Source of the DNA: Herbidospora daliensis
Lineage (GTDB): Bacteria; Actinomycetota; Actinomycetes; Streptosporangiales; Streptosporangiaceae
Length of the DNA stretch: 64,000 bases
NCBI RefSeq assembly: GCF_001570585.1
Contig: NZ_BBXF01000003.1
Location: 593,353-657,352, forward strand
Reading direction: 5' to 3'
Of this stretch, positions 1 through 7,868 are shown piece after piece. The notes beneath the pieces were generated by a model that saw only the letters and a list, made by a program, of their open reading frames with translations, was not told the DNA's origin and ran no database searches. Every line of letters starts with the position of its first letter. Positions within the stretch are counted from its first letter, which is position 1. A program made the translations under genes and the position numbers.

Positions 1-1
1 A

Positions 2-358
2 CTGGGCGTCGAACCGGTCGTGCTCGGCCCGGTGCCCCACGACGACCTCCCGGGCCTGGTCGCGGGCGCGGCGGCGTTCGCGTTCCCGTCGACGAAGGAG
101 GGCTTCGGCCTGGCCGCGATGGAGGCGCTCGCGGCCGGGGTCCCGCTGGTCGTGCGCGACCTGCCGGTCTTCCGCGAGGTCTTCACCGGCGCGGCCCTGT
201 TCGCGACCGACCTCGCCTCGCTCGCGGCGGCGCTCCACGAGGCGATCACGGCCCCGTCGCCGGAGCGGGTGGCGAACGGAAAGGCGCTGGCCGCCCGGCA
301 CACGTGGCGCCGGGCGGCCGAGGCCCATCTGGAGTTCTACCGGGCGTACCTGACGTGA
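2..358 (+). CDS. Glycosyltransferase family 4 (GT-B), C-terminal fragment
   Basis: The frame is open to the left window edge, so only about 118 C-terminal residues are present; the internal GTG at 20 is probably not the start. The fragment carries the signature of the nucleotide-sugar-binding half of GT4 retaining glycosyltransferases. It has a PHDDLPGLVAGA helix, then FPSTKEGFGLAAMEALAAG, which contains the E-x7-E pair that contacts the donor, then a VPLVVRDLPVFREV segment. It stops with TGA at 356-358 and runs tail to tail with the next gene on the minus strand. The acceptor and sugar cannot be told from this piece. It may belong with the glycan genes at 3.3-7.6 kb, but it is on the other strand and that link is inference. 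Confidence 0.85.
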   Translation: MGVEPVVLGPVPHDDLPGLVAGAAAFAFPSTKEGFGLAAMEALAAGVPLVVRDLPVFREVFTGAALFATDLASLAAALHEAITAPSPERVANGKALAARHTWRRAAEAHLEFYRAYLT

Positions 359-363
359 CAGCC

Positions 364-871
364 TCAGGCGTCGGCCTCGCAGGCCGTCTCGGTCTCCGCC
401 GTGCACCGGTCGAAGCCGCCGACCCCGTTGGCCGTGTCGATCCCGTCGTTGCCCTTCAGGATGTCGTCGTCGGCGCCCCCCGTTGAGCCCGTCGCGGCCC
501 GAGCCGCCGTTCAGGACGTCGAGCCCGGCGCCGCCCCGCACGGCCGACTGGAACCCGGTGCCGTTCGAGAACGTGTCGTCGCCCCCGAGCAGCGAGACGT
601 CCAGGAACTGGATGGCGCTGGAGCACTGGGCCACCGCGCCCGACTTGACGCACCCCGCGCCGACGACGATCCCCGACGTGGAGTCGACGGTCAGCGTCCC
701 CGAGAGGAAGCTGACGTTGACCGTCTCCCCGTCGCCGGTGCCGACGATGAAGAGCGTCTTCCCGGAGACGTGGACGGACGTGTCCGTCGCCGCCTGCGCG
801 GGACTCGTGACCATCACCAGGCCGGCCGCGACCAGCGCTAACGCGGTGATGATCCGTTTTGCGAGTGACAT
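364..871 (-). pseudogene. Secreted RTX-like calcium-binding protein, frameshifted
   Basis: The ATG at 871-869 is preceded by a GGGGGA ribosome site. It opens a signal peptide ([18 protein letters not shown], ending PAQAA) and a beta-rich domain, then glycine/aspartate repeats of the RTX type (GGAGLDVLNGGSGRDGLNGG). Right there the frame is lost at a run of six C on the plus strand (476-481). Removing one base restores a continuing repeat (ADDDILKGNDGIDTANG) and a cysteine-containing tail (GFDRCTAETETACEADA) that stops with TGA at 364-366. The intact product would be about 168 residues, exported and Ca2+-binding. A real single-base insertion and a homopolymer sequencing error both fit. Confidence 0.75.
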
Positions 872-879
872 GTGATTTC

Positions 880-901
880 CCCCGTCTGGTTGTTGACGGG
901 G
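880..901 (-). promoter_or_regulatory. Hairpin overlapping the RTX-like gene's ribosome site
   Basis: CCCCGTC at 880-886 pairs perfectly with GACGGGG at 895-901 across an 8-nt loop. Read on the minus strand, the 3' arm contains the G-run that serves as ribosome site for the ATG at 871. The stem could therefore hide that site, or end transcription coming from the gene at 945-1808. There is no U-tract, so a simple intrinsic terminator is less likely. Confidence 0.4.
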
Positions 902-944
902 TCCAGGAAACCGCGGAAGCCGGTGGGCGTCTGCGGACAAATAC

Positions 945-1808
945 TCACGGCTCCAGGGACTCGGGGATGGAGTCGCTGTTGCCATTGGGCCGCTCGGTCT
1001 TCCCGGCCGCGTCGTAGATCTTGACCCACTTCACCGTCGGGAACTGCTTCAGGGTCGCGTTGAGGTGGTTGGCGACGGTGAAGGTCGCGCCGCCGCTCTT
1101 CACCTTGCCCGTCAGGTAGACCCGCGCGACCTTGTTCGTCACGGTCAGCTTGCTGTAGCCGGTCGCGCCGGAGTTCACGAACCGCAGCCCGGCCGCCTGC
1201 TCGGCCGCCGTCGGCCCGGCGAAGAGCCGCTGGAGCGCGCCGTTGGCGGTGCTGGGCGGGATCACCGGCCGCGACACGGCCTTGAGCTTCGGCTCGCGGG
1301 GCAGGTCGAGGAAGTACGCCTTCACCGGGACGGTCCGGTAGTTGACGGTGAAGTCGACGACGACCCGGCTCGGCTTGGTCAGCGTGTACATGCGGAAGGG
1401 CACCTTCTTGGCCAGCCCGACGCCGAACGACAGGGTCGCCTCCCAGTCGCCGGTCCTGACCACCTGGACGATCCCCGGCAGGGCGTACGTCCGGCGGGCC
1501 GCGCCGTAGGTCGAGCCGCCCGAGTCGTTGTGCCCGCGGGCGTCGAAGAACCGCAGGGCCAGCTTGGCCGCGCCGGGCACCGGCACGGTGTGGCCCGAGC
1601 CGTCTTCGATCAGCTTGGGCACGTACTCCGCGATGCGCGTGGGTGGCAGCCCGTTGCGGAACTCGAAGACGAGGCGGTCGACGCCGGGGTGGCGGTCGGC
1701 CCTGATCGCCACCAGCTGGGGCACGGTGTCGGCCGAGGCTGCGGCGGCGGGGAACAGGACGGCGGGGGCGAGCAGGGCTCCGGTGAGCAGGGAGCGCAGG
1801 GTGTTCAT
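945..1808 (-). CDS. Secreted AMIN-like / GerMN two-domain protein
   Basis: The 287-residue product begins with a Sec signal peptide (MNTLRSLLTGALLAPAVL, cleavage near AASA-DT). A beta-rich AMIN-like domain follows at about 29-155 (DRLVFEF and VVVDFTVN strands), then a GerMN-type domain at about 160-270 (GALQRLFAGPTAAE, then the VARVYLTG strand). AMIN-like domains are associated with cell-wall targeting and GerMN with spore germination or envelope proteins; the actual ligand is unknown. The ATG at 1808 has a good GGAGAG site. It lies between a CHAP cell-wall enzyme and the RTX-like protein, all on the minus strand, so an envelope role is likely. Many actinobacterial relatives are lipoproteins; this one shows no lipobox. 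Confidence 0.8.
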   Translation of the reverse strand: MNTLRSLLTGALLAPAVLFPAAAASADTVPQLVAIRADRHPGVDRLVFEFRNGLPPTRIAEYVPKLIEDGSGHTVPVPGAAKLALRFFDARGHNDSGGSTYGAARRTYALPGIVQVVRTGDWEATLSFGVGLAKKVPFRMYTLTKPSRVVVDFTVNYRTVPVKAYFLDLPREPKLKAVSRPVIPPSTANGALQRLFAGPTAAEQAAGLRFVNSGATGYSKLTVTNKVARVYLTGKVKSGGATFTVANHLNATLKQFPTVKWVKIYDAAGKTERPNGNSDSIPESLEP

Positions 1809-1947
1809 GGTCTCTCCGAGGGTTTGTCACGTTCCAGGGACGAGCCGTCCCGGAGCCGTGGGCTCCGGGCGCGGCTGTCCTTAAAGACGCGGCGAACCGC
1901 TCATCAGTTCTCCGACCGTATGGAGATGTCGCTTCCCGGCAATCCCG

Positions 1948-3270
1948 TCAGAACGTCCCGCTGAACGGGCCCGGGTTCGTCACCCCCGCCCCCGGCCCGA
2001 ACGTGTGCCGCACGCCCGTCTTCGTCGTGACGACGTAGCCGGTCGGCGTGACGGCGATGTCGGCGGCCTCGGCCGAGCCCTCGGGCAGGTCGCCCAGGTG
2101 CTTCGCGTCGCCGAAGGCGAACACGTTCCCGGCCACGTCGACCATCACGTAGCCCTTGCCGGTCGCCGTGCCCGACATGGCGACGATCGCGCGCTCGAAC
2201 GTCGTGGCGTTGCCGAACCACTTCGCCGCGCCGAACGGGTGCACCTGCCCGGCCGAGGTCAGCAGCCAGTAGCCGCCCGTCGTGACCTCGATGTCGACGA
2301 ACTGGCCGCTGTAGCCCTCCGGCGCATCGGTGATCCACACGCCGGGCCCGTAGACCTGGCCCGTGGAGGTCGTCACCAGATAGCCGTTCGGAGCCGCGTC
2401 GATCGCGACCAGCTCACCCTCGGCGGCGGCCGGGCGGGCGACGGGGGGCGCGGCGTCCCCGTACGGGAAGATCTGACCCGACGACGAGAGCAGCCAGTAG
2501 CCCGCGCCCGACGGCGTGACGGCGGCGTCGGTGACGCGCCCCGACACCGTCGGGGCCGCGCCGGGCAGGCCGCCGAACACCTGGCCGGTCGAGGTGACCG
2601 ACAGGTAGCCCGCGCCGAACGGCCGGGCGCCGCCGCCGTTCACCATCGCCGGGTAGTCGGCCGGGCCGCCGTCGGTCGACAGGATGCCGATGTTCTTCTT
2701 CGCGTGGACGACCCCCGCGACGCTGTAGGACGCCCAGAACGAGTCGAGCCGCCCGCCGTGCCAGCGCATCGGGTTGCGCACCACCTGGGAGTTCTGCCCG
2801 ACCGTGACGACGTTCCTGGTGCCGTCCTTGTTGACGGTGACGCGTTCGACCACGACCACGTGGCCGGCCGCGCCGCTGCGGTTCATGACGACCATGTCGC
2901 CCGGCACGATCGCCTTGATCGAGCCGTTGGCCTGCCGCTCCATGCCGAGCGCCGCCGCCCGGGTGAAGATCTGCGAGGCGATGCCGACACCGGAGAAGAT
3001 CCCCGAGTGCCAGCCGCGCTTCAGGTAGAAGCGCTGCGGCAGTTCCACGCACTGCCACCAGTTGTAGGAGACGCCGCCGACGTGGCGTTGGCCGGCGCAG
3101 CTCGTGGCGGTGCTGGCGCCGCAGACGGGCACGCCGCCGCCGGCGAACCAGGAGGTGCCCGCGAGTCTCAGCGGAGCCCCCGCCGCCGACGCCTCGGCCG
3201 GCACGGTGGGGGCGAGCACGCCGGCGGCGGCCATTCCGCCGGCGATGATCTGTTTGAGAGGGGTGGACAT
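1948..3270 (-). CDS. Secreted CHAP-domain protein with GYW-type beta repeats
   Basis: 440 residues. After a signal peptide (about 1-29) comes a CHAP/NlpC-P60-like cysteine peptidase-amidase domain at about 45-165. Its candidate catalytic Cys is C74 in WWQC and its His is H137 in AAGHVVVVERV. Residues 225-435 hold about six repeats of the form GYWLLSSSGQIFPYGDA and GGYWLLTSAGQVHPFG, which probably fold as a small propeller for wall or glycan binding. CHAP enzymes usually cut peptidoglycan cross-bridges or the amide bond to muramic acid. No strong ribosome site precedes the ATG. The upstream gap to the glycan operon is 70 bp and holds an ATACC/GGTAT inverted repeat, so it may have its own promoter. 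Confidence 0.83.
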   Translation of the reverse strand: MSTPLKQIIAGGMAAAGVLAPTVPAEASAAGAPLRLAGTSWFAGGGVPVCGASTATSCAGQRHVGGVSYNWWQCVELPQRFYLKRGWHSGIFSGVGIASQIFTRAAALGMERQANGSIKAIVPGDMVVMNRSGAAGHVVVVERVTVNKDGTRNVVTVGQNSQVVRNPMRWHGGRLDSFWASYSVAGVVHAKKNIGILSTDGGPADYPAMVNGGGARPFGAGYLSVTSTGQVFGGLPGAAPTVSGRVTDAAVTPSGAGYWLLSSSGQIFPYGDAAPPVARPAAAEGELVAIDAAPNGYLVTTSTGQVYGPGVWITDAPEGYSGQFVDIEVTTGGYWLLTSAGQVHPFGAAKWFGNATTFERAIVAMSGTATGKGYVMVDVAGNVFAFGDAKHLGDLPEGSAEAADIAVTPTGYVVTTKTGVRHTFGPGAGVTNPGPFSGTF

Positions 3271-3340
3271 GACGGCAAGAGTGCCGAAACCTCACGTCAC
3301 AGAATGTGTGGAATACCCCTTTGGTATCACCCGGAACCGA

Positions 3341-4624
3341 TCAGCCTTTGACGATCTGCTTCAGCCGGGCGAGGCCGGTCTTCGGCGGCGGCGGGGGCGG
3401 CGGCGCGGGTTTCTCGATGAGGCCCAGCGCCTCAAGGCGCTTCTTCTTGAAGTAGCGCATCGGGCCGTTGGCCCTGACGTACGCGTCGGCCGCCGCCCGC
3501 AGCCCCGGGTGGGCGGCGCTCTGCATGCAGTAGGCGACCGCGTCGACCAGACCGGCCGGATCGGCGACCGCCGGGTCGGTCAGCGTGCCGTCGGCGTCGA
3601 GGCGGGGGACCGTCGCGTCGACGATCGTGACGGGCACCCGGTTGCTGTTCTCGTACGGCGTCAGCCGCTCCAGCAGCAGGTCTGCCCCCATCGTGGCGAC
3701 CGGGAGGCCGAAGAAGCGGCGGGCCGTCATCAGCGCCGTGGAGAAGCAGCTCACCACCAGTCGGGCGCGGCGGGCGGCGAACAGCACCTCGGCCGGGACC
3801 TCGTCGGGCGCCACCGTCAGGGTCGCGTTCAGGCCCGCCGCGATCTGGGCCAGCTCACGGCCCTGGCGGCGGCCGGCGGCCGGGTGGGGCTTGAAGACGA
3901 TCGACCGGTGGCCGCGCGCGACGACGCCGCGGACCATGTCGGCGTGCAGCTTGAACTCCTCGTCGGGGGTGAGGATGCCCAGCGACGACAGGTACTGGCC
4001 CAGGACGATCGCCTCGCCCTCGGGCATCGGCCCCGACGCCGCCGCGACCCGGCCGACGACGTCGGTGAACGCCCCAGCGGGCACGGCCTGGGCCGGCACG
4101 CCGTATTCGGTCAGCAGCAGCGGGGTCTGGCCGGGCACCAGGTCGAGGTGGAGCAGCCGGGTGATGCGCTGGGAGATCTCGCCCGGGAGCACGTCGCGGG
4201 TCGGGCTGTGGGCCATCAGGCCGTCGGAGTAGATCGTCAGCATGGCGTCCTTGAACAGGCCCGGCAGGGCCCGCGCGGGCGGCACGATGACCGACTCCAG
4301 CACCATCTCGTCGATGTGCTCCAGGCCCATCGCCCTCTGCAGTAGGCGGCCCAGCATGGGGGTCTCGATCGAGCGGGGCTTCCAGTCTGACGGGTGGAGC
4401 GGTGCGATGATCTCGTTCCACGAGACGATCCGGTCGAAGCGGTCGCGCAGCGCCCCGAACCCGGGCGCCTCGTCGAGGCCGAGCGCGGCCTCGGGGATCG
4501 GGGCGTTGTTGGTGACGATCAGGACCCGCTCGGCGGAGCCCGGCGGGCCGAACGCCCCGGCGTCGACCGCCGCCGCCAGGGACATGGCGCCGAAGAACCG
4601 CGAGGCGTGGAAGACCTGCGTCAC
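3341..4624 (-). CDS. Polysialyltransferase-like glycosyltransferase
   Basis: 427 residues from the GTG at 4624. This start overlaps the stop of the upstream glycosyltransferase by 4 nt (GTGA), so translation is coupled. The protein has hallmarks of GT-B CMP-sialic acid-dependent transferases of the alpha-2,8-polysialyltransferase type (PF07388-like). These are a YSDG segment near 132-135, the HP motif in IVFKPHPAAGRR (H257) and an S-T pair in SCFSTALMT (S305/T306). The C-terminus has a run of nine prolines followed by a basic tail (LARLKQIVKG), perhaps for membrane contact. As the last gene of the NeuA-HAD-NeuB operon it should use the CMP-nonulosonate made there. Whether it polymerises or adds single residues is not visible. 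Confidence 0.78.
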   Translation of the reverse strand: MTQVFHASRFFGAMSLAAAVDAGAFGPPGSAERVLIVTNNAPIPEAALGLDEAPGFGALRDRFDRIVSWNEIIAPLHPSDWKPRSIETPMLGRLLQRAMGLEHIDEMVLESVIVPPARALPGLFKDAMLTIYSDGLMAHSPTRDVLPGEISQRITRLLHLDLVPGQTPLLLTEYGVPAQAVPAGAFTDVVGRVAAASGPMPEGEAIVLGQYLSSLGILTPDEEFKLHADMVRGVVARGHRSIVFKPHPAAGRRQGRELAQIAAGLNATLTVAPDEVPAEVLFAARRARLVVSCFSTALMTARRFFGLPVATMGADLLLERLTPYENSNRVPVTIVDATVPRLDADGTLTDPAVADPAGLVDAVAYCMQSAAHPGLRAAADAYVRANGPMRYFKKKRLEALGLIEKPAPPPPPPPKTGLARLKQIVKG

Positions 4625-5559
4625 GAAACCTCCAATAGCCGGGCGAGGTGCTCCCGGCGGTCGGGCTCGATGGCGTCGAAGCTCTCCCTGACCATCGCCT
4701 CGGGCAGGCGGCCCAGCCGGTCGGCCCCGCGCGCCTCGAACTTCGCCAGGATCTCGGGCGTGAACCGCTCGCGGTTGGCCAGGTGGTTGTCGAGCAGGGC
4801 CAGGAAGGTGCGCACCACCTTCGGCAGGAACCGCTCCTCCACCTCTTCGAAGACGAGGTCGAAGGCGTCGAAGAAGTGCAGCTGCCGCTCGTCGCCGATC
4901 TGGGTCAGCGACTGCGGCACGCCCCGGCGGTAGAAGACCCCGGCCAGCGAGACCGCCGCGAACGAGCGGGCCCGCTGGTGCAGCCGCCAGATCCACGGCC
5001 GGTCTTCGGCGGTGTGCAGGCCGCCGGGGAAGGTGAGCAGGTCGCCGAGCGACTCGCGGCGGTAGACGCCGGCCCACGCGTAGGGGTAGTCGACCATCGT
5101 CTTGGCGTCGGGCGGCAGGATCGACTCACGCGGGTCGAGCACCACCCCGCGCCGGGCGACCGGCGCGCGGTGGGTCTCTCTCTTCAGGCCGTTCACCTGG
5201 ACGTGGTCGACCCGGACGAAGTCGCAGCCCAGGCCGTCGATCGCGGCGACCAGGTCGGCCAGGTAGCCCCGGCCGATCCAGTCGTCGCCGTCGAGGAAGG
5301 TCACGTAGCGGCCGGAGGCCAGCTTCAGCCCGGTGTTGCGGGCGTCGGCCAGCCCGACCGGCACCTGGTTGCGGATCAGGTGCAGGCCGGGGAGTTCCGT
5401 GCGGAACTCGTCGGTGATCGCGCCCGTGTCGTCGGCCGAGCCGTCGTCGACGACGATGTACTCGAAGTCGGCCCGCTGGTTGCGGACCAGCGACGTGAGC
5501 GCGTCGGCGATGAAGGGCGCGCCGTCGCGGACCGGGACGATCACCGAAAGGCTGATCAC
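4621..5559 (-). CDS. Family 2 (GT-A) glycosyltransferase
   Basis: 312 residues starting at the GTG at 5559, which overlaps the upstream stop by 4 nt. The N-terminus is a classical GT2 fold: SVIVPVRDGAPFIADAL, the nucleotide-binding DDGS at 38-41, then the DxD-containing FLDGDDW near 88-94. HTAEDRPWIWRLH supplies the conserved ED of the acceptor/base region. The C-terminal 100 residues are helical. It sits between the NeuA-HAD-NeuB enzyme and the polysialyltransferase-like gene in a tightly coupled operon. It probably adds an initiating or alternating sugar of the same surface glycan. The donor sugar cannot be predicted. Confidence 0.88.
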   Translation of the reverse strand: MISLSVIVPVRDGAPFIADALTSLVRNQRADFEYIVVDDGSADDTGAITDEFRTELPGLHLIRNQVPVGLADARNTGLKLASGRYVTFLDGDDWIGRGYLADLVAAIDGLGCDFVRVDHVQVNGLKRETHRAPVARRGVVLDPRESILPPDAKTMVDYPYAWAGVYRRESLGDLLTFPGGLHTAEDRPWIWRLHQRARSFAAVSLAGVFYRRGVPQSLTQIGDERQLHFFDAFDLVFEEVEERFLPKVVRTFLALLDNHLANRERFTPEILAKFEARGADRLGRLPEAMVRESFDAIEPDRREHLARLLEVS

Positions 5560-7610
5560 ACGGTCACCCTGCGCAGGCGGGCCCGGGGGGCCTCCTCGCC
5601 GGGGAAGACGCGCTTGACGCCGTCGCCCAGGGCCTTCTCGATGATGCGGATGTCGCGGACGAGGTGCTCCAGGCCGCTCGGCTCCAGCGAGGCGGCGTGG
5701 TCGGAGCCCCACATCGTGCGGTCGAGCGTGATGTGGCGCTCGACCGTGACGGCGCCGAGGGTGACGGCCGCCAGCGAGATCTGCAGGCCGCGCTCGTGGC
5801 CCGAGTAGCCGACCGGGACGCCGTAGCGCTCGCGCAGGGTGATGATCGTGCGCAGGTTGGCCTCCTCGGGAGGCAGCGGGTAGGTCGAGGTGGCGTGCAT
5901 CATGACCAGGTTCTGGGTGCCCAGGATGTCGACGGCGGCGTCGATCTCCTCGAGGGTCGACATGCCGGTCGAGAGCAGGATCGGCTTGCGGGTCTCGGCC
6001 AGCGCGCGCAGCAGCTCGTGGTCGGTGATCGACGCCGAGGCGACCTTGTGGGTCAGCACGTTCATGTTCTCGAGGAACTCCACCGACGGGACGTCCCACG
6101 GCGAGGCGAACCAGTCGATGCCCTTCTCGGCGCAGTAGAGGGCGATCTGCTGGTATTCGTCCTTGCCGAACTCGGTCCGGATCTTGTACTCCATGTAGGT
6201 CATCTCGCCCCACGGAGTCTGCCGGATCTGCGAGCGCTGCTCCATGGGCACGCAGATCTCGGGGGTGCGCTTCTGGAACTTCACCGCGTCGCAACCGGCC
6301 TCGACGGCCACGTCGATGAGCTTCTTGGCGATCTCGACGTCGCCGTTGTGGTTGATGCCGATCTCGCCGATGACGTAGACCGGGTGGCCCGCGCCGAGCA
6401 GCTTCTCGCCGATGGCGACGGCCTTCGGCTCGACCGTGACGGCGCGCGGCCGCAGGATCGGGGCGGGGGTGTCGGCGGCCTTGGGACGGGCGGCGAGCAC
6501 CCGGTCGGCCAGCTCGCGGACGGCGCCGGCGCCGCCGCTCTGCGTCAGCACGACCCGGGCGGCCTTGCGCACCTCGGCGTGGGCCTCGGGGACGGTGATC
6601 GGCCAGCCGACCAGCGCCATGCAGCCGAGGTCGTTGACGTCGTTGCCGACGTAGGCGACCCGCTCGGGGTCGAGGCCCTCGATGGCCAGCCAGTCGGCCA
6701 GCGCGCTCCGCTTGGCCGACAGGCCCTGCAGCACCGGCACGCCGAGCTTGCGGGCGCGGGCGGCCACGACCGGGTTCTGCTCGGTCGACAGGACCAGCAC
6801 CTTGACGCCCGAGCGCAGCAGCAGCGAGACGCCCATGCCGTCGGCGCGCGAGACGGAGACCATCTCGCGGCCCTCGGAGTCGACGAACGCGCGGTCGTCG
6901 GTGTGCACGCCGTCGAAGTCGGTGACCACGGCGTCGACGTCGATCGGCAGCGGCGTGTCGACCACGTGGGCCAGCGCACGCACGATCTCGAGGTCTTCGG
7001 GGGTGTCGATCTCGTGGGCGGTCACGCTCCTGACCGGCTGCACGGCGACGGTGCCGAAGAAGCGGTGACCGGCCTCCAGGAAACCCTGGGCGCGCATGGC
7101 GTAGAAGGCGCCGGTCTCGCGGAAGTGGGGCTCGCGGTCCTGGCGGCGCGGGCGGGTCGCGGGGTCGTGGTTGACGCCCTCGCCGCCCTCCGTCCAGATG
7201 AACTCGTAGGTCTCCAGACCGGAGAACACGACGTCGGCCTCGCCCGACAGCACCTTCGCCACGGCGGCGTCGACGTCGGCCGGGTCGATGAACGCGCTGG
7301 TGCACTGGACGAGCAGGACGACCTCGGGGGTCTCGTCGAGCGACGACAGGGCGTGCAGGACGGCCGACTCGCTCGACGCGGTCGACCCCGCGATGTCGGC
7401 GGGACGGTCGACGACCTGGGCGCCGGCGGCCTCGGCGGCGGCGGCGATCCCGTGGTGGTCGGTGCTCACGACCACGGTGTCGACGGACCCGGCGCGGACG
7501 AGCGCGCTGACGGCCCGGGAGACCAGGGGGATTCCTCCGACCCGCTCCAGGTTCTTCAGCGGGACTCCCACCGAACCACCGCGGGCGGGGACAACGGCCA
7601 GGACTCGCAC
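5556..7610 (-). CDS. Trifunctional NeuA-HAD phosphatase-NeuB fusion
   Basis: 684 residues from the GTG at 7610, with GAGGAG eight nt upstream. Residues 1-218 are a CMP-acylneuraminate cytidylyltransferase (VLAVVPARGGS...PLKN, VQCTSAFI, HEIDTPEDLEI). Residues 226-375 are a KdsC-like HAD phosphatase with every motif present: DFDG (D231/D233), LST, the Lys in SAKRSA, and GNDVNDL. Residues 395-670 are a NeuB-type synthase (VIGEIGINHNGDV, AVKFQKRTPE, LLSTGMSTLEEI, YSGHERG). The C-terminal SAF domain usual in NeuB is absent. One polypeptide could thus condense PEP with a 6-carbon sugar, dephosphorylate the product and activate it with CTP. The phosphatase suggests a phosphorylated 9-carbon intermediate, as in Kdn synthesis. 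Two glycosyltransferases are coupled downstream. Confidence 0.9.
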   Translation of the reverse strand: MRVLAVVPARGGSVGVPLKNLERVGGIPLVSRAVSALVRAGSVDTVVVSTDHHGIAAAAEAAGAQVVDRPADIAGSTASSESAVLHALSSLDETPEVVLLVQCTSAFIDPADVDAAVAKVLSGEADVVFSGLETYEFIWTEGGEGVNHDPATRPRRQDREPHFRETGAFYAMRAQGFLEAGHRFFGTVAVQPVRSVTAHEIDTPEDLEIVRALAHVVDTPLPIDVDAVVTDFDGVHTDDRAFVDSEGREMVSVSRADGMGVSLLLRSGVKVLVLSTEQNPVVAARARKLGVPVLQGLSAKRSALADWLAIEGLDPERVAYVGNDVNDLGCMALVGWPITVPEAHAEVRKAARVVLTQSGGAGAVRELADRVLAARPKAADTPAPILRPRAVTVEPKAVAIGEKLLGAGHPVYVIGEIGINHNGDVEIAKKLIDVAVEAGCDAVKFQKRTPEICVPMEQRSQIRQTPWGEMTYMEYKIRTEFGKDEYQQIALYCAEKGIDWFASPWDVPSVEFLENMNVLTHKVASASITDHELLRALAETRKPILLSTGMSTLEEIDAAVDILGTQNLVMMHATSTYPLPPEEANLRTIITLRERYGVPVGYSGHERGLQISLAAVTLGAVTVERHITLDRTMWGSDHAASLEPSGLEHLVRDIRIIEKALGDGVKRVFPGEEAPRARLRRVTV

Positions 7611-7868
7611 GGGTCAACTCCTCAAAGGGCGGCAACCCCCCAGGGATGGGGGTCCCAGGAAACCTAGTCACGAGTGTGACCTGAATGGGGTTGCTGAGCT
7701 TAACGGTTATGAACGTGCATGTTAACTTTCCGTGCCGTTAGCATCACTTTGATCTCCGTGATCGCGCTGACCTGCCGCTATTTCCCGGCGTTTCAGGGGG
7801 TATCGACGTCGTTTACCCATAAATCTTGACCCCTACCCAAATGATCAAAATTTAGATAGAAGACACAT
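7611..7868. promoter_or_regulatory. AT-rich divergent promoter region
   Basis: This 258-bp gap separates the nonulosonate operon (minus) from the lipoprotein gene (plus) and is clearly richer in A/T than its surroundings. A weak plus-strand promoter reads TTGACC at 7826-7831, 17 bp, AATTTA at 7849-7854, which would leave an almost leaderless mRNA. TTAAC and GTTAA inverted arms flank a central segment near 7713-7735. A CCCCC/GGGGG hairpin lies in the 5' leader of the operon around 7636-7651. No known regulator site could be recognised. Confidence 0.4.

Noticed and set aside
3341-5077. Longer version of the polysialyltransferase-like gene starting near 5077
   Set aside because: The extra N-terminus is an out-of-frame reading of the GT2 gene. 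The GTG at 4624 with the GTGA overlap matches the operon style.
4621-7671. Single giant frame covering the GT2 and upstream genes
   Set aside because: Upstream of 5559 it reads the NeuA-HAD-NeuB gene in the wrong frame. The GT2 motifs begin exactly at the GTG at 5559.
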